Below are positions 32,886-45,304 of a stretch of DNA of 64,000 bases, piece after piece (the first letter of the stretch is position 1; every line of letters begins with the position of its first letter). The notes under the pieces were generated by a model. That model was given only the letters and a program-made list of their open reading frames with translations, made no database searches and was not told the origin of the DNA. The stretch covers positions 1,992,623-2,056,622 of the forward strand of contig CM043807.1 in NCBI GenBank assembly GCA_023974075.1. Direction: 5' to 3'. The DNA comes from Chaenocephalus aceratus. Lineage: Eukaryota > Chordata > Actinopteri > Perciformes > Channichthyidae. The translations under genes were made by a program, and so were the position numbers.

Positions 32886-35800
32886 CCGCGTTCACACCGC
32901 AGGACTTTCCCTGGTACTTTAGTTCTTTAGTTCCGTTAGTACCAATAATGTCGCGTTCACACCGCCGGGACTACTCAGTGCCGGGAACTCTTTTGGAACT
33001 CTTTTGGTACTTTTTAGTCCCTGTTGGGGAGGTGGTACGAACCTGGTGACAAAAGAGTGCCAATTTATATTCTATTTCTATTGGCTGGGCAAATTGCAAA
33101 CCACGCCCCGTTAGACTCTGAATTTGTTTTGTTAGGCAGCCATTTTTTCCCTCGCTACAAAACCACATCCACACCTGAGCGAGTATGTTGTTTGTACTTT
33201 AAAGCAGTTATGACAACACGTACAGCACCGGAGCGGTGGAATGATGAGGAAGTGTCGGCGCTTCTGTCAATTTACTCAGATGCAGGGATGCAGCAGCTTC
33301 TACAAAAAGCAGTTCCCAACTCTAAATGTTTTGAGCGATGTTCGCAAAAGCTATTTGAAATGACCATCGACTCGGGCACGCTGCTGTGGGAGCTCGCTGA
33401 AACGCGGATTCAGTCGGCTGTGAAGTGAGCAACGACGACGAAGGTAAAATAAACTACTTGTACTGGGGTTTTTAATATGCACATTACTGGTCTCAGATGT
33501 ACTTTTATTTGCTCAGTAGATCGAGGTAGCCATGAGCAGGCTGAACTGGCTAACACTGTTAGCCGGCCCTGAGCTGGCTAATAACATAACATCTAACTAG
33601 CTATACTCGGCCGCCATGAAAACGTTTTGACTTGTGAATAAGTGGGCAGTGTTTTCTGTAATGTGCTTCACTAACTCATGGCACTACATTTGTTTGTTTC
33701 AGGCGAGGCGGGACAACTCGCTGGATTGGAAACGAGTGGACTTTCCTTTCCCGATCGCAACAGCAGCTCGTCTCCCTTTCCATCAACCAAACGCAAAAGT
33801 ACGTTCACACACACTGTAGCTTCACAATCACGTTTACTTCCTTCATGGTACAATTATGAATTATGAAACACCGTGGAAAACGTGTTTGCCTAGGCAGGCG
33901 TTTACACTTTTCGCGCCCATTTTACGCTCACAAAATTGTAAACATCCGGGCTAGGTCACATGACTTCCGGTAAGAAAATGTAACGTGTGTGTCTCTCTCT
34001 TGTGTGTCTGTGAGTGTGTGTGTGTGTGTGTGTTGTGTGTGTGTGTGTGTCTAACCCTATCAGTCGGAATAGCCCTAACAGCCTGACCGTGTCCCTTCTG
34101 CCTGTAAAACTACATGGTGTTTAAATAATGTTTCCTCTTAGGAAAGCGCGCACAGGACACACATGATGAGAACTTCTTTGCCACCATCGAGACTATGGAG
34201 GACAGGCGTGCCATGGCCAGCAAGGCGATGCACGAGGACCAGATGATGTTTTTACACAAGGCCCAGGAAACAGAGGACAGGGTGATTGCGATGATGGAGC
34301 GCCAGGATGAACGGGACGCAGTCTTGGCACAGCACATGGAGCAACCAAAGGCTTTTCAGCAGGGCTTTCTGGGAGTGCTTTCAGAGCTAGTGAAGTCAAA
34401 CAGGCCTTCCTCCCTGTAGTATTGTTTTAATATTGACACACAGCGGTGTTCCTGGACATGGAAACATTCAGGGCTTAGCCCACAGTTCAACTCTTACAGT
34501 GCTATTTTTATATATTTGTAAGTATATTTGTATATTTATAAGTGTATTTTTTTTGGGTACATTTTATTTAAGTTGATTTTCTATTGTTATTATATATATA
34601 TTGCCACTGTTTTTTAATACTGACACCTAACTTGCACTAAGGTGTGTCTGTTACATTGTTTTGAACTTCATCAGGTGAAGTTGATGCTGAATTCACTATT
34701 TAGTAGATAATCATGTGACACTTTAACTTTGCGCTATGGTCTGTCTGCTGAGCCTACCTATTGTATTTGCCAGTGTTATGTTTTGATACTGACACTTATT
34801 GATCTGCTGCTGATAAATAAAAGATAACCTCTATGGCGATTTAACAGATAATGTATCTTGCTTATTTCTCCTCTGACACTATCTTTACAGTGACCTGTGT
34901 AGCATCCTATAAATCACATGTAAGTGATTATTCTGATACCATCATGTTTCATCGGTTATAAACTGGCGAAGCTTTAGTTGTGTCCCACCCACAATGTGGC
35001 TTTGAAATAGATAATTTCATTGTATTTAAAAACGGCGTCCATCAACACAAGCACTATTTATTTATTGAAAGAGAAATGGTTAAGTTTGTAATTACCAGTG
35101 TTGTGAGTTCAATATTTTAATTAATTATAGTAAGGGAACATCTTAGGAGTTAGTGTACCGAGTTCCTCTCAGGAGGATATATAATAAAGGTGTGTTAACT
35201 GCTGAGCCTATTTAATATGCATATGACACCTGGCAGTTTGTTATTATATTGCCACACTGTTTTGATACTGACATATTGTCTTTGCACAAAGGTGTGTCTG
35301 CACTATTGTAATTGTGCCTGTCTTGAATGTGGTCAATAAAAGAGAGAACCAAATGCACTGTACAAAGCCTTCCATTGTCCTGGAAAGGTTTCATCAGCCA
35401 TCTTTGCAGGGGGTAGGCTGAGTCCCCAAGAATATAGTAACCCACATCATGTCCCCAAATATTCCTTGTTACATGAGGAAGTAGACCACCCCTATCCACA
35501 AAACTACCCAGTGAGGACATGCTGAACACTCTGCTATCATGCATGCTACCTGGTAAGCCAACAAAAACACTCCAAAAGAGGCCCCTAGCATCCACAACAC
35601 CCTGCAGGACGAGCGAGTGCCAGCCTTTGCGGTTGAAATACTCATTATGGTAAGCTTTCGATTCCGAACCAACATTGCACTTACAGCATCCGACGAGTGG
35701 GTCAAATCCCTAGTTGGCTGCAATAACCCAGTTACAAAGCTGTATAACATGAGCACAAAGACAACAAGCTCATTGAACTCCATCATGTCTGAGGTCTGAA

Positions 35801-35990
35801 AGTAAACAAACGCCTCACACAGCGGGTGGGCTTTATACCCCCTTCCCCGTGTAGTTCTTCTTCTCTCGTTTTTTTGTTGTACTCGCCGTGAAGTGGTTTT
35901 GCGGCCTGCCAGTAAACCCAGAGAAGAAGAAGACGAAGTGACGTCAGCGTAATCGTGCCTCAGGGAAAGTACTGCGGTGTGAATGCGATT
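32886..35990. mobile_element. PIF/Harbinger-type element with two genes
   Basis: The left end (GCGTTCACACCGCAGGACTT then TCCCTGG, 32887) mirrors the right end (CAGGGAAAGTACTGCGGTGT then GAATGCG, 35960-35987). A second left-like segment (GTCGCGTTCACACCGCCGGG, 32949) suggests an internal duplication. It carries a Myb-like gene (+) and a HARBI1-like transposase piece (-), the standard Harbinger pair. Three-base duplications were not resolved. Confidence 0.75.
33210..34419 (+). pseudogene. Myb/SANT-like accessory protein gene of the Harbinger element
   Basis: Exon 1 starts MTTRTAPERWNDEEVSALLS, the first helix of a Myb/trihelix-like domain. Exon 2 (33702-33801, acceptor TTGTTTCAG) gives FPDRNSSSSPFPSTKRK. 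Exon 3 (34141-34419, acceptor CTCTTAG) joins in phase to RKRAQDTHDENFFATIETME, continues as a long Met/Glu/Gln-rich helix (MMERQDERDAVLAQHMEQ) and ends VKSNRPSSL. Exons 2 and 3 are intact. Exon 1 needs a frame change between AETRIQ and the VSNDDEG that leads into exon 2. In Harbinger elements this partner binds DNA and brings the transposase to the nucleus and the ends. Confidence 0.6.
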
Positions 35991-36029
35991 GGCACTAGCC
36001 CCCTGGCGGCACATTATGCCATAAAACAT
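35212..36029 (-). pseudogene. HARBI1-like DDE transposase, truncated
   Basis: The catalytic half is clear at 35640-35330: NRKGWHSLVLQGVVDARGLF (first Asp), GLPGSMHDSRVFSMSSLG, and YYILGDSAYPLQRWLMKPF (second Asp). The part upstream (36029-35650) reads as a Ser/Arg-rich segment and TSDMMEFNELVVFVLM but lacks the usual helix-turn-helix. The sequence after the second Asp ends without the final Glu region (stop near 35212 in another frame). So both ends are lost and the element is not autonomous. Confidence 0.7.
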
Positions 36030-36690
36030 TGATTTTAATTTCTAACACGTTCGAGTTTTCCAGAGAACTTTTGCAACACAAACGTTCCACTTTGAGATAT
36101 AACTTAAAGCAATATAAAATACTGTCTTACACGTTTAAATCATTTTTCAAGTGAGGCAGATATTAAATCTAGGCTAGCTAACAAGAGCTCAAATCAAACA
36201 CCATGCGACACAAAGTGCATTAGATGCAGAAATGAATAAAACATAGTTTAAATACTGTGCAAAGGCAAGACGTAATTTACCAGAGTAGCGCGGTCAAATT
36301 CCGGCAGTGAGACTAGAGAGCACGGTGGGCAAAGTATACTTCTGAAAGTTTGAGTGATTTAATCCGAGAGGAGCTATAATGGCGGACTCAAATGAACGCA
36401 TGGGTGAGAGCAGTGAGGGCACGTCGGGGGCGGAGCACATACGTGATGACGTCAGACAGATTCAGTAAAAACATTTGAGTACAATCCCCAATATGACCCA
36501 AAGAGGATGAATACTGTATACACAATATTACAAATCAGTTCATAGTCATCAGAAAATTAGCAGTGAATTAACTTTTATAAATGTTTGGGTTAAAACAACC
36601 CATATTCTTCAAGAAGCTTGTACTGTTCGGTCTTACAGTGTGGTTAAATCCTGTAATTGAACAAATTGGGAAATTTGGCAACGCCCCCAG
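36030..36690. other. No gene seen
   Basis: AT-rich sequence with no open frame of interest. There is a short GC-rich stretch at 36290-36450 that contains GACGTC words. Confidence 0.4.
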
Positions 36691-37742
36691 CCACTGGGAT
36701 CCGCTGGGTTTTTGGTTGGAATCCGCTGGGTGGAGTCCTATCTGGAGTGCTACAGAACTCATGTTAAAATACCCTTATTACTTATCGGATCTGCACAAAC
36801 AAGATATCGATTAGCAAGCTTAGATTCCACATATTTCATTGTTATGCGGATGATACTCAACTATATTTATCAATCAAGCCTGATGAAATTAATCATCTAA
36901 ATAAAATTCAAGACTGCCTTAAGGACTTAAAAATGTGGATGACCTTACACTTTTTGATGTTAAACACGACCAAAACTGAAGTTATTGTACTCGGCCCGAA
37001 GAATCTACGAAACAAATTATCTAAAGATATACTAACTATGGATGGCATTAATTTGGCCTCCAGTGAGACTGTAAGGAATCTTGGTGTTATATTTGATCAG
37101 GATTTATCCTTTAACGCCCACATAAAATCAATTTCAAGGACCGCCTACTTCCATCTACGTAACATTGCAAAAATCAGGCATATCTTGCCTCAAAACGATG
37201 CAGAGAAACTAGTCCATGCATTTGTTACTTCAAGGCTGATTGTTGTAACTCCTTATTATCAGGGTGTACCAAGAAGTCAGTCAAGTCGCTTCAGCTGATT
37301 CAAAATGCTGCGGCTCGTGTACTAACCAGAGTTAGGAAAAGGGACCACATTACTCCTGTTCTGGCTGCCTTACACTGGCTCCCTATAGAACACAGGATAG
37401 AATTTAAAATTCTTCTTCTCGCCTACAATGCCCTTAATGGGCAGGCGCCATCTTACCTTAAATAACTCATTATACCCTACTGTCCTACTAGGGCATTGCG
37501 TTCCAAGAGTTCCTAGAGTCTCTAAAAGTACAATGGGAGCCAGAGCCTTTTCTTATCAAGCTCCACATTTGTGGAATCAGCTTCCAGTTTGTGTTCGGGC
37601 GGCAGACACCCTATCCGTTTTTAAGAGTGCGCTTAAGACCTTCCTTTTTGATAAAACTTATAGTTAGGGCTGATTAGATTCAGCCCCTAGTTTTGCTGAT
37701 ATAGGCTTAGTTTGTAGGGGGACATCTTGCCCCTGCGAGATG
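36690..37742 (+). mobile_element. Rex/L2-type LINE, 5'-truncated, coding part
   Basis: Frames in sequence give WVESYLE, FHCYADDTQL (RT active site, near 36835), LNTTKTEVIVLGPKNL, VRNLGVIFDQDLSFNAHIKS, EKLVHAFVTSRL, RVRKRDHITPVLAALHWLPI and AFSYQAPHLWNQLP, ending KTFLFDKTYS at 37667. Frameshifts lie near 36850, 37240 and 37460. The 3' UTR resumes at 39591 after the inserted element. Confidence 0.8.
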
Positions 37743-39590
37743 GAGTTCATGACTTTATGAGCTGTTCATGAGCACTCATGAAACATTCATGAACAACTCA
37801 TTATATGTTCACTTGTCATGTTCATGAACCAAAATTCTTAAAATGCTCATGAACCATTTTAAAGAGCAGTTCATGAAATGTTTATGAACATTGTTCATTC
37901 ATATAAAGTTCCTGTTTTGCTCATGACAGACTTTTATGAGCAATTTATGAACTTTTCATGATCCAGCCAATCACAAAATTATAATTAAAACCCCAAAAAG
38001 TTTGCATGAGCATTTCATGAACTTTTCATGACTATTAGCATTCCATGAATTTTGGATGATTGTGGCAAGTTCAGAATATTTTTGAATATTCATGAGCATT
38101 TTATGAACTTTTGATGATCAGTGTGATGATTTTAAAGACCTCTTGAATATTCATCTACTATTTGAACATTTCTTTATTTTTTAAAACTTTTAATCTTAAA
38201 ACAAAACAATAGTGAATTTGAAACTGAACATTATCTGTATTTATTTTGGTGACATTCATATCATTTGATGGTTTATCTGTACTGTTTGAGAAGCAGTACG
38301 AGTAAGTAGCGCCAAGGTGGAACCTTTGGCAGGTGAGCGGTGACATCTGGGTTATCTTAGGGGGGACACTTCCGCCCCCTCCTCAGAAGCAATCCAGACG
38401 ATCAACCGGATCCTGTGTATAATTATTGATGCTGCACTTTTCTGTTTTCTACAGGTCAGTACATGATGAAAATGATCGATGTTAACTTGTGTGAATTAGA
38501 TATGATGTTGGAGATGTTTAGGAGAGTGTGTCAGAAAGTTTTGAGCATGTTTGACATAGTAACGGTATTTTAAAAATACTAAACTGTCGGCAACAATAGA
38601 TGCCATTTTCGCGGGCTTCAGCCGCGTCTGGGTAAGTGTGACCTGAGCGAAGGCTCGCAGGCAGGTTAGCTGCTGCGCACGGGTAATATGTTTTGTTTAC
38701 CTGAGTGAAGTCTTGCAGGCACATTGCCTTGTTTATTAACATTGACAGTGTATTTTTTTGATCTCCATAATATGTTATATTTGGTAAAGATAGATATATT
38801 GATAGAAAGTATTATTTGATAGCGTTATGTGTTTATATTGACTATGTTGGAATTTCTCCTTGAGATACAGTAATTGACTGTGACAGACGGATAACTTAAA
38901 TGGAGAAATGTGATGTTTGTAAAGTACAGCTATTTGAATGTAACTGTGTACTTTGAATTTTGAATAAGAAGCAATCCAGACGATCAACCGGATCCTGTGT
39001 ATAATTATTGCTGCTGCACTTTTCTGTTTTCTACAGAAATCATTTTGGGACCCGTAATCATTTTGGGACCCGTAACACATGTTTTTGTGCAGCTGAGTAT
39101 CAAGAACTGTGCTTCAAATAGTGATAGGATTAATTGTAGTGCTCCACCTGTATACATGTATGTTTGTTTGTTTGTTAATTTGAGTAAAGTTCCATTGTGA
39201 TTGACATTGTTGTTTTCTATGGTTGCCAATTGACCCACAGTCAATGGTTCATGAACAGTTCATGAACAGTTCATAGCCAGCCATTGAATTATATTCAGTG
39301 ACTGGGTATGAACTGTTCATGAAGTTGTTATGAACAGTTCTTGATATGTTCTTGGTTGAAAACTGAATATCCCTACACACTCACTGAAAACTCCATTTCA
39401 TGAATTGTTCATGAACTATTCCAGCACAGGAGTTTCATGAGTAGTTCATGAACTGCCCTAGTGCCATTTAATGTTCGTGACAATTTCATGAACAGTTCAT
39501 CAACTTTGTTATGAGCTGTTTATGAGCCGTCTATGAATATGGTTCACTGATATTCCTGACAAGTTCATGAACAGTTCACTATCATCTCAC
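37743..39590. mobile_element. Element rich in TTCATGAAC palindromes, inserted in the LINE
   Basis: Two blocks (37743-38110 and 39245-39580) hold at least ten exact TTCATGAAC motifs and many variants. The outer ends are roughly inverted (GAGATGGAGTTCATGAC versus GTTCACTATCATCTC). The interior has a 70-bp direct duplication (38385, 38968) and a tandem TTTTGGGACCCGTAA pair. No coding region was recognised. Limits are inferred from where LINE sequence stops and resumes. Confidence 0.6.
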
Positions 39591-40118
39591 TGGGGTACTT
39601 CTTCCTTCTATACCTGTGTACTCTCATGTTCCGATTAACCCAGCTTCCCCACATGTCTTTCTTTTTGGTGTCTATATATGCCGGGATCCGGAGTCATGGA
39701 TGATCCTGCGGTCCTGTGTCCTGCATCGCGAGCCCTGGATCGCGAGTCGTGGCTGTGGTCCTGGATCATCGGTCCTGGATGGATATCCTTGTGGATTCAT
39801 CTTCCTATTATACACACATGCATTTCCAAACATCTGGACTACCTATGTTGCAAATGTATTATCTTTTCAATTTACACACGGCATCTATTGCACGTCTGTC
39901 CGTCCTGGGAGAGGGATCCCTCCTCTGTTGCTCTCCCTGAGGTTTCTCCCATTTTTCCCTTTAAACTGGGTTTTCTTCGGAAGTTTTTCCTTGTACGATG
40001 TGAGGGTCTAAGGACAGAGGGTGTCGTATTGTCATACTGATATTCTGTACACACTGTGAAGACCACTGAGACAAATGTAACATTTGTGATATTAGGCTAT
40101 ATAAATAAACATTGATTG
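39591..40118 (+). mobile_element. 3' end of the interrupted Rex/L2-type LINE
   Basis: The non-coding tail includes CCTGAGGTTTCTCCCATTTT, TTCCTTGTACGATGTGAGGG and a terminal TTGATTGATTGAT repeat. It matches the minus-strand tail at 7373-7660 but has only one copy of the 15-bp unit. Confidence 0.75.
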
Positions 40119-40129
40119 ATTGATCAGCT

Positions 40130-40260
40130 GCTTGTGTGACAGTCGGACAGTGAAGACTTTCCAGCGGACCCTGCCGTGAGTTAACGATAGACTACTCTGT
40201 TGTGAATTAACGTGAGACTAAACTCTGCCGTGAGTTAACATGTTAAGCCCGGGGGTTCCC
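40130..40260. repeat. GAGACTAAACTCTGCCG repeat
   Basis: CTGCCGTGAGTTAACG-type units recur three times here, and a relative (GGGAGACTAAACTCTGCCGT) lies at 57803-57850. Family unknown. Confidence 0.4.
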
Positions 40261-40519
40261 GCAACATCTTGCAAGACACAGCGTCTGAGGCAGTAGCGTA
40301 GGCAGAAATGTACTTTAGGGTGGGCCTGTAAAAAAATAGGGTGGGCCAGATTTTTCCTCTGCGCATCAGAAGCTAACAACAATCCCCGCCGGTACCAGTG
40401 GCAGATTACTTTTAGAATACTTTTGGAATACTTTCTTTTTCCATAACAGATGGGTATGTTTTGGGGAACAGGAGACACATATGTTACTGTTTTAATGGCT
40501 TATCAAGAACTCAAACACA

Positions 40520-40700
40520 ACATCTTGGTGTCATTCTGGACAGCTCTCTCATCTGCACCCCACATAAAAAACATCACCCGGACTGCATTCTTTGTACTGT
40601 CTTAAAACCTTTTCTTGGTATATGTTATGAATTGTAAGGTGTCCTTGAGTGCTTTGAAAGGCGCCCCTAAATAGAATGAATTATTATTTATTATCTGAAA
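40520..40700 (+). mobile_element. Short L2-type LINE fragment
   Basis: It encodes a worn HLGVILDSSL then ITRTAFF (the conserved LINE block). After a deletion comes the LINE 3' end, TGAAAGGCGCCCCTAAATAG with ATTATTATT. Confidence 0.65.
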
Positions 40701-40999
40701 CGATGTAACTTTTAAAACTTTTTCCAGTCACTTGCCCCATGCAGTCACTTGCCCCATGCAGCAGCAGCAGGCCATTCACTTTGATTTTATCCCGTTATAA
40801 ATGTCATCATTTTGACAATAAAGAAACGCTACATAAACGTTATCTTGCACATTTTATCTAACCATCTCCGTTTCTAACTTGCAATATATTTAAAAAGAGA
40901 TCTCTCTCTCTCTCATCTGTGTGCGGGGGCGGGGCCTCACAGACACGCTGCAGCTCTCTCTCACTCACAGACATGCTGCAGCGCCGTGCAGTGTGCACA

Positions 41000-41212
41000 C
41001 AGTTCTGCCAGTAATGAATATTACATTTTGTGAGGAAACTTTTCCACCAATAATTTCAATAAGTATTCCAAAATGTATTAACTTCAGGTTTACGAAAGTA
41101 ACTTTAATCAGATTACTCGTTTTTCAAATGTAACACGAGCTGAATACACTTGATTTTTGTATTCTGATTACTTAATGCCATTACATGTATTCCGTTACAA
41201 CCCAACCCTGTG
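41000..41212. repeat. Repeat ending in ACAACCCAACCCTG
   Basis: AAGTAACTTTAATCAGATTA through TTACATGTATTCCGTTACAA to CCCAACCCTG is a common hAT-type fish MITE end. A divergent inverted relative starts CAGGGTTGGGAGGG at 53587. Confidence 0.45.
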
Positions 41213-41714
41213 TATATCTCTCCGGCAGCCCAGCAGCAACAGGTGGGGAGAGGGAGACGGAGGCGGGGCTATTTCATCGTTATCAGAATATGATCGTATA
41301 GATCGCTGCTAGATGAGGGCAGTGGGGGCTCTTCTTGGAGTCTGGCTTTTTAAAAAAACAAACAAAGTTCATTAGTGAACTTTGAGCCATCATTTATTTT
41401 GCAGGCAGCTCTCTGCCTCTCTCACGTTATTATGGCGCGCGCCAGAACCAACAATCAGTTTTTACCGTAAATGAATTTGGTTCAGTGGATAAAGAACATA
41501 CAACATTAATTAAACTCGATATTTGTTCACTTGAATTTCACTTTGAATTATTGGATATTCTCAATGGGTGAATAATTTTTTTTCTAATAATAATTAAATA
41601 ATTAAAAAAAAAAAAAGTTTAAAATGATTTTTTTTTTTTTTAATGACACCGAAGCTTTCTCAGGGTGGGCCAATGAGTAAACTGGGTGGTAAAATGCTAA
41701 TGCACTTAGCACAG

Positions 41715-42190
41715 AATTTATCGGATCTGCACAAACAAGATATCAGATTAAAGCTGAGATTCCACAGATTCTAGCGGTATATGTATCATCACTGTGCGAC
41801 CAAAGCTTGCGGCAGCTCCGGCAAACCCAGACAACACCGCGTAGTTTTACTGAGCCAAAACGGCAAATAAGTCTTACCTTTGCTGTTTTCTGATCAAAAG
41901 TTGTGTTCCATGGCATTAAAACGAGAAAAACGCTGCTGAAGGTTAATCCAATGTGTCTGTGTCACTTTGAAATTATTACTGATAATCTATCATTCCATTT
42001 TGGTCAAAACCCCTAAAAAACGGAGATTTCATAATAACTGCTATCAGAGCTACCACCCAGCTTCTGGTTTTGGGCAAACTGCGTGCGCATCACTCTCACT
42101 CCTCAATGGAAATGTTTAGATGGATTTAGGAACTTCCCCTCGATTCTATTTGCTCTAACGGTTCAAAAGAGGTGTCAATCATCAAAATTG
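41715..42190. repeat. Dispersed repeat, inverted copy of 57110-57580
   Basis: About 470 bases are the reverse complement of 57110-57580 at roughly 80 percent, including TTGATCAAAAGTTGTGTTC facing GAACACAACTTTTGATCAG, and GGATCTGCACAAACAAGATA. The latter word also occurs at 36783 in the LINE. Confidence 0.7.
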
Positions 42191-42561
42191 ACCCAGGGGG
42201 GCCAGAGATATGGCAAATCCACCCAAATGACCCCAGAAGCAGTGGCGTTTTCTCCCGGAGGCCGGAGGATTTTTCAGATTGTAGTTATAATTTTAATAAA
42301 TAAATAAAAACACTTTGTTTTGTTTCGGCAATTCTCCTTTGCTGTGTGTTGCTGCCGGACCGTCTCTCCCCCATTCTCATTGAGTATTTTACAAAGAGTG
42401 AAACAAACAGCGCCCCTCTAGATGTTATGGTGAAACAGTAGATTGCATTCACTGTTGCGAGAGTAGGTCAGCCGAACGGGCTTCCCTTGGTGAAAAGAAA
42501 TGGAGGGATTGACCAATCAGATGAGGCCCACGTCATGGCCCTGACCAATCCAGCCGCCTCT

Positions 42562-42639
42562 GTTGATGCGATTTGATTGGATTGAAACAAACAATCAAAC
42601 AATTGTTTGTTTCAAACAATCCAATCAAATCGCATCAAC
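42562..42639. repeat. Long hairpin, about 34-bp arms
   Basis: GTTGATGCGATTTGATTGG at 42562 is mirrored by CCAATCAAATCGCATCAAC ending 42639. The inner AAACAAACAAT and ATTGTTTGTTT also pair, leaving a loop of about 6 bases and a 4-base bulge. It lies about 75 bases upstream of the hAT pseudogene start. Confidence 0.9.
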
Positions 42640-42699
42640 ATCAGTTTTACTACGTAGTACTGTAACTGTCATTGTCACCGTGAGAAAGTATAAAGCAAA

Positions 42700-45054
42700 T
42701 GAAGGATTATGGAGGGTGGAGATTTGGCGTACTTAATCAAACATAACTTTACTAAACTTCCGCTACAGCAGCAACAACAAATTAAATTAGATGACAGGCC
42801 AATGCCCACACTCGAGCTGTGTACACAGAGGAAAAAGGGAGCGAATCGGACGTTCAATGAGGACAATTAGGTCCGCACGGAGTGGCTGGAACTGGAAGCT
42901 CTAAACTTCAGCATCTATTTTGCTGGCCATGTGTTCTTTTTGACAAGGATTCGTGCTGCCTGAACAATCCTTGCGCAACTTCAGGATTCATCGACCTTGC
43001 CAACCTGTCACTGGCAATTGAGAGGCCCGGTAAATCAAAAAATCACATAGATTATGCTGTGAAATTGAAGCTTTTTGCACGCGTCAGGATTGACGAGGCT
43101 CTGGATTTAGCTAGAACCATTAGCACAATGAACAAGTCAAAAAGAACCAGGATATTCTGAGGAAACCCATCATTGCTGCCCTGTACCTTGCGCGCCAAGA
43201 ACAAGCATTCAGGGGACACAATGAGGCCGCTGGCAGCTCTAACAGGGGCAATTTCGTGGAGCTGGTACGTGCATTTGCAGAGTTAGACACTGCACTTGCA
43301 GAGCACTTGGGATCGTCAACAGTCTTCAGCGGTATGTCAAACACCATACAAAATGACATCATTGAGAGCATAGCTTGTTTTATCCAGGATGAGACTGATA
43401 AAGAAATACACATTTCTCCTTTCATTGCTGTACAAGTGGATGACACATCAGACATTTCCAATAAGTGCCAACTCACTGTCATCATCAGATATGTGAATGA
43501 AAAAGGCAGTGTGTGTGAACGTTTTCTCGGCTTTTATGATGTCAAATTAGAAATAGACGCAAAAGCTGTAACATCAGTTGTCATGAGAGCCATCGGGAAC
43601 TACAGTCCAATAAACAAACTGATTTGTCGGACTTATGCTTATGTTTATTAAGGATCCCCATTAGCTTTTGCTCTTGACAAAAGCTACTCTTCCTGGGGTC
43701 CGACACTTAAAACAATACAACAACAATAATACAACAACATTCAAGACATAATTCCTGACATCATTAACAACATCGCCAATATCATCAATAATTTCCAAAA
43801 TCAACAACAATCTCATCCACTTTCAATATCAATCTCAGCCAAGGATGAGTGCACAAGACACCCACCAGAACAAAGCATGAGATCAATCAAATTCAATTCA
43901 ATTCAATTCAATTAGGGTTCAGAGCTCACAAGTGTACATGGTCATTAGTAGACTTATGACGGAGCGAGCTGCATGAGTGGACAGCACGGTGGCGTTCAGG
44001 CTTTAGTGAAAGCAGACTGCCCCAATGCATCCACTGTTATGCTCATAAATTAAATGTGGTTTTAGCACAAGGCACAAACAACATTCAAGCAGCCAAACAG
44101 TTTTTTGCCAATCTTGATTGGACTTCAATTTGTTCTGTAAGAGATCAGCATTACTGTGTGAAGCTGATCGAGCTGTGCGTGTACCAGGGGGTTCTGCTGT
44201 GAGGTGGAACTTTAAAAGCCGCACGCTACACGCCATCCATGAAGGACGCGGGTCGCTCTGTATCACTTTCGACAAGATAATGACAGAGCCGGGATGGGAC
44301 AAAGAGACCATTGCACTTCCTTGAAGCAAAAACTTGAGGGTTTTGACTTCACCTTCCTGCTCGGGGTCTTTCAGTCCATTTTCGGAGAAAAATGGACTTC
44401 TAGTGGATCGCCGGAGCTGTATTAGATTAACATTAACATGCTTTGCATTGCACTTAGAACCTGTAACAACCTGTGGGCTGGACCTGTATTATACAGGAAA
44501 GGAGTGAGCAGAGGGTTGAGTTGTAGATTCTTGTTCTGCGACTATCTGCCTCACCCTCTCAGACTTTCAATTGCGCATGCTACTAAAGAGATGCGCTACC
44601 ATGGAAACCAAACAATGGTGTAGCTGTATTTAAGTCCGAGTGGAAACAGTCCTGAGCCAAACTGATTTTGTCAGAAATCGGGAGAAATATGACCCGGGAG
44701 GGGGCAATGAAATCGGGAGGGTTGGCAAGTATGTTCACAAGCCACCAGGAGAGCTGATCGAGCTTCTTATTGAGGATGACCTACAGGGCACACTCTCCGA
44801 GGTCTACAAGCTACTCCAGCTCATGCTCATAATACCAGCCACCAGCACATCAGCAGAGCGCTCCTTTTCCTGTCTAAAAGGATCAAAACGTATCTGAGGA
44901 ACACGTGTGGACAGGACAGACTTGTCAACCTAGCCACAATATCCATTGACTCTGTTGTTGTGGAGGACCTAAAGGCCGCTGGGAAGATCTATGACATTGT
45001 TATTGACCACTTTGCCAGCATGAAAGACAGGAGAATGGCCTTCCTCTTCAAATA
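42700..45054 (+). pseudogene. hAT transposase pseudogene (TTF-finger / DUF4371 type)
   Basis: In order there is RKKGANRTFNE (TTF-finger start), HLFCWPCVLFDKD-like sequence, FIDLANLSLAIERPGKSKNH, KPIIAALYLARQEQAFRGHN, and ISPFIAVQVDDTSDISNKCQ (catalytic Asp region) to YSPINKLI at 43622. After an insertion (about 43630-43910) come LLCEADRAVRVPGGSAVRWN (RW box) and KQKLEGFDFTFLLGVFQSIF. After another foreign stretch (about 44390-44735) comes the C-terminal dimerisation block, MLIIPATSTSAERSFSCLK and RNTCGQDRLVNLATISIDSV. At least five frame breaks. Dead. Confidence 0.75.
43640..43915 (-). mobile_element. LINE 3' tail inserted in the hAT pseudogene
   Basis: On the minus strand GGACCCCAGGAAGAGTAGCT and AAAGCTAATGGGGATCC form a well-known fish LINE 3' UTR motif. 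AATTC units (43890-43912) lie at the other side. No coding sequence. Confidence 0.55.
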
Positions 45055-45304
45055 GGGTGAGTGAAATGCACACCCCTTTCTCTCTGTGCATACCTGTTGC
45101 CTGAACTGCCCGTGTGTGCAATTGCTGACGTGGTTCTGTTGGTTATTGTGCATTGCTTGCCTGGATTTAGCTGCAGGTGTTAGTCAGTCTGAAGTAGTTG
45201 TTTTATTGCAGTTGTTTAATTAGCACAGGGTTGGCTGCATACATTAATAAGAAAATGCTTAAATTAATAAGACGAGAGAGTTTCGGCTGGAGAGTGGGTG
45301 CAGA

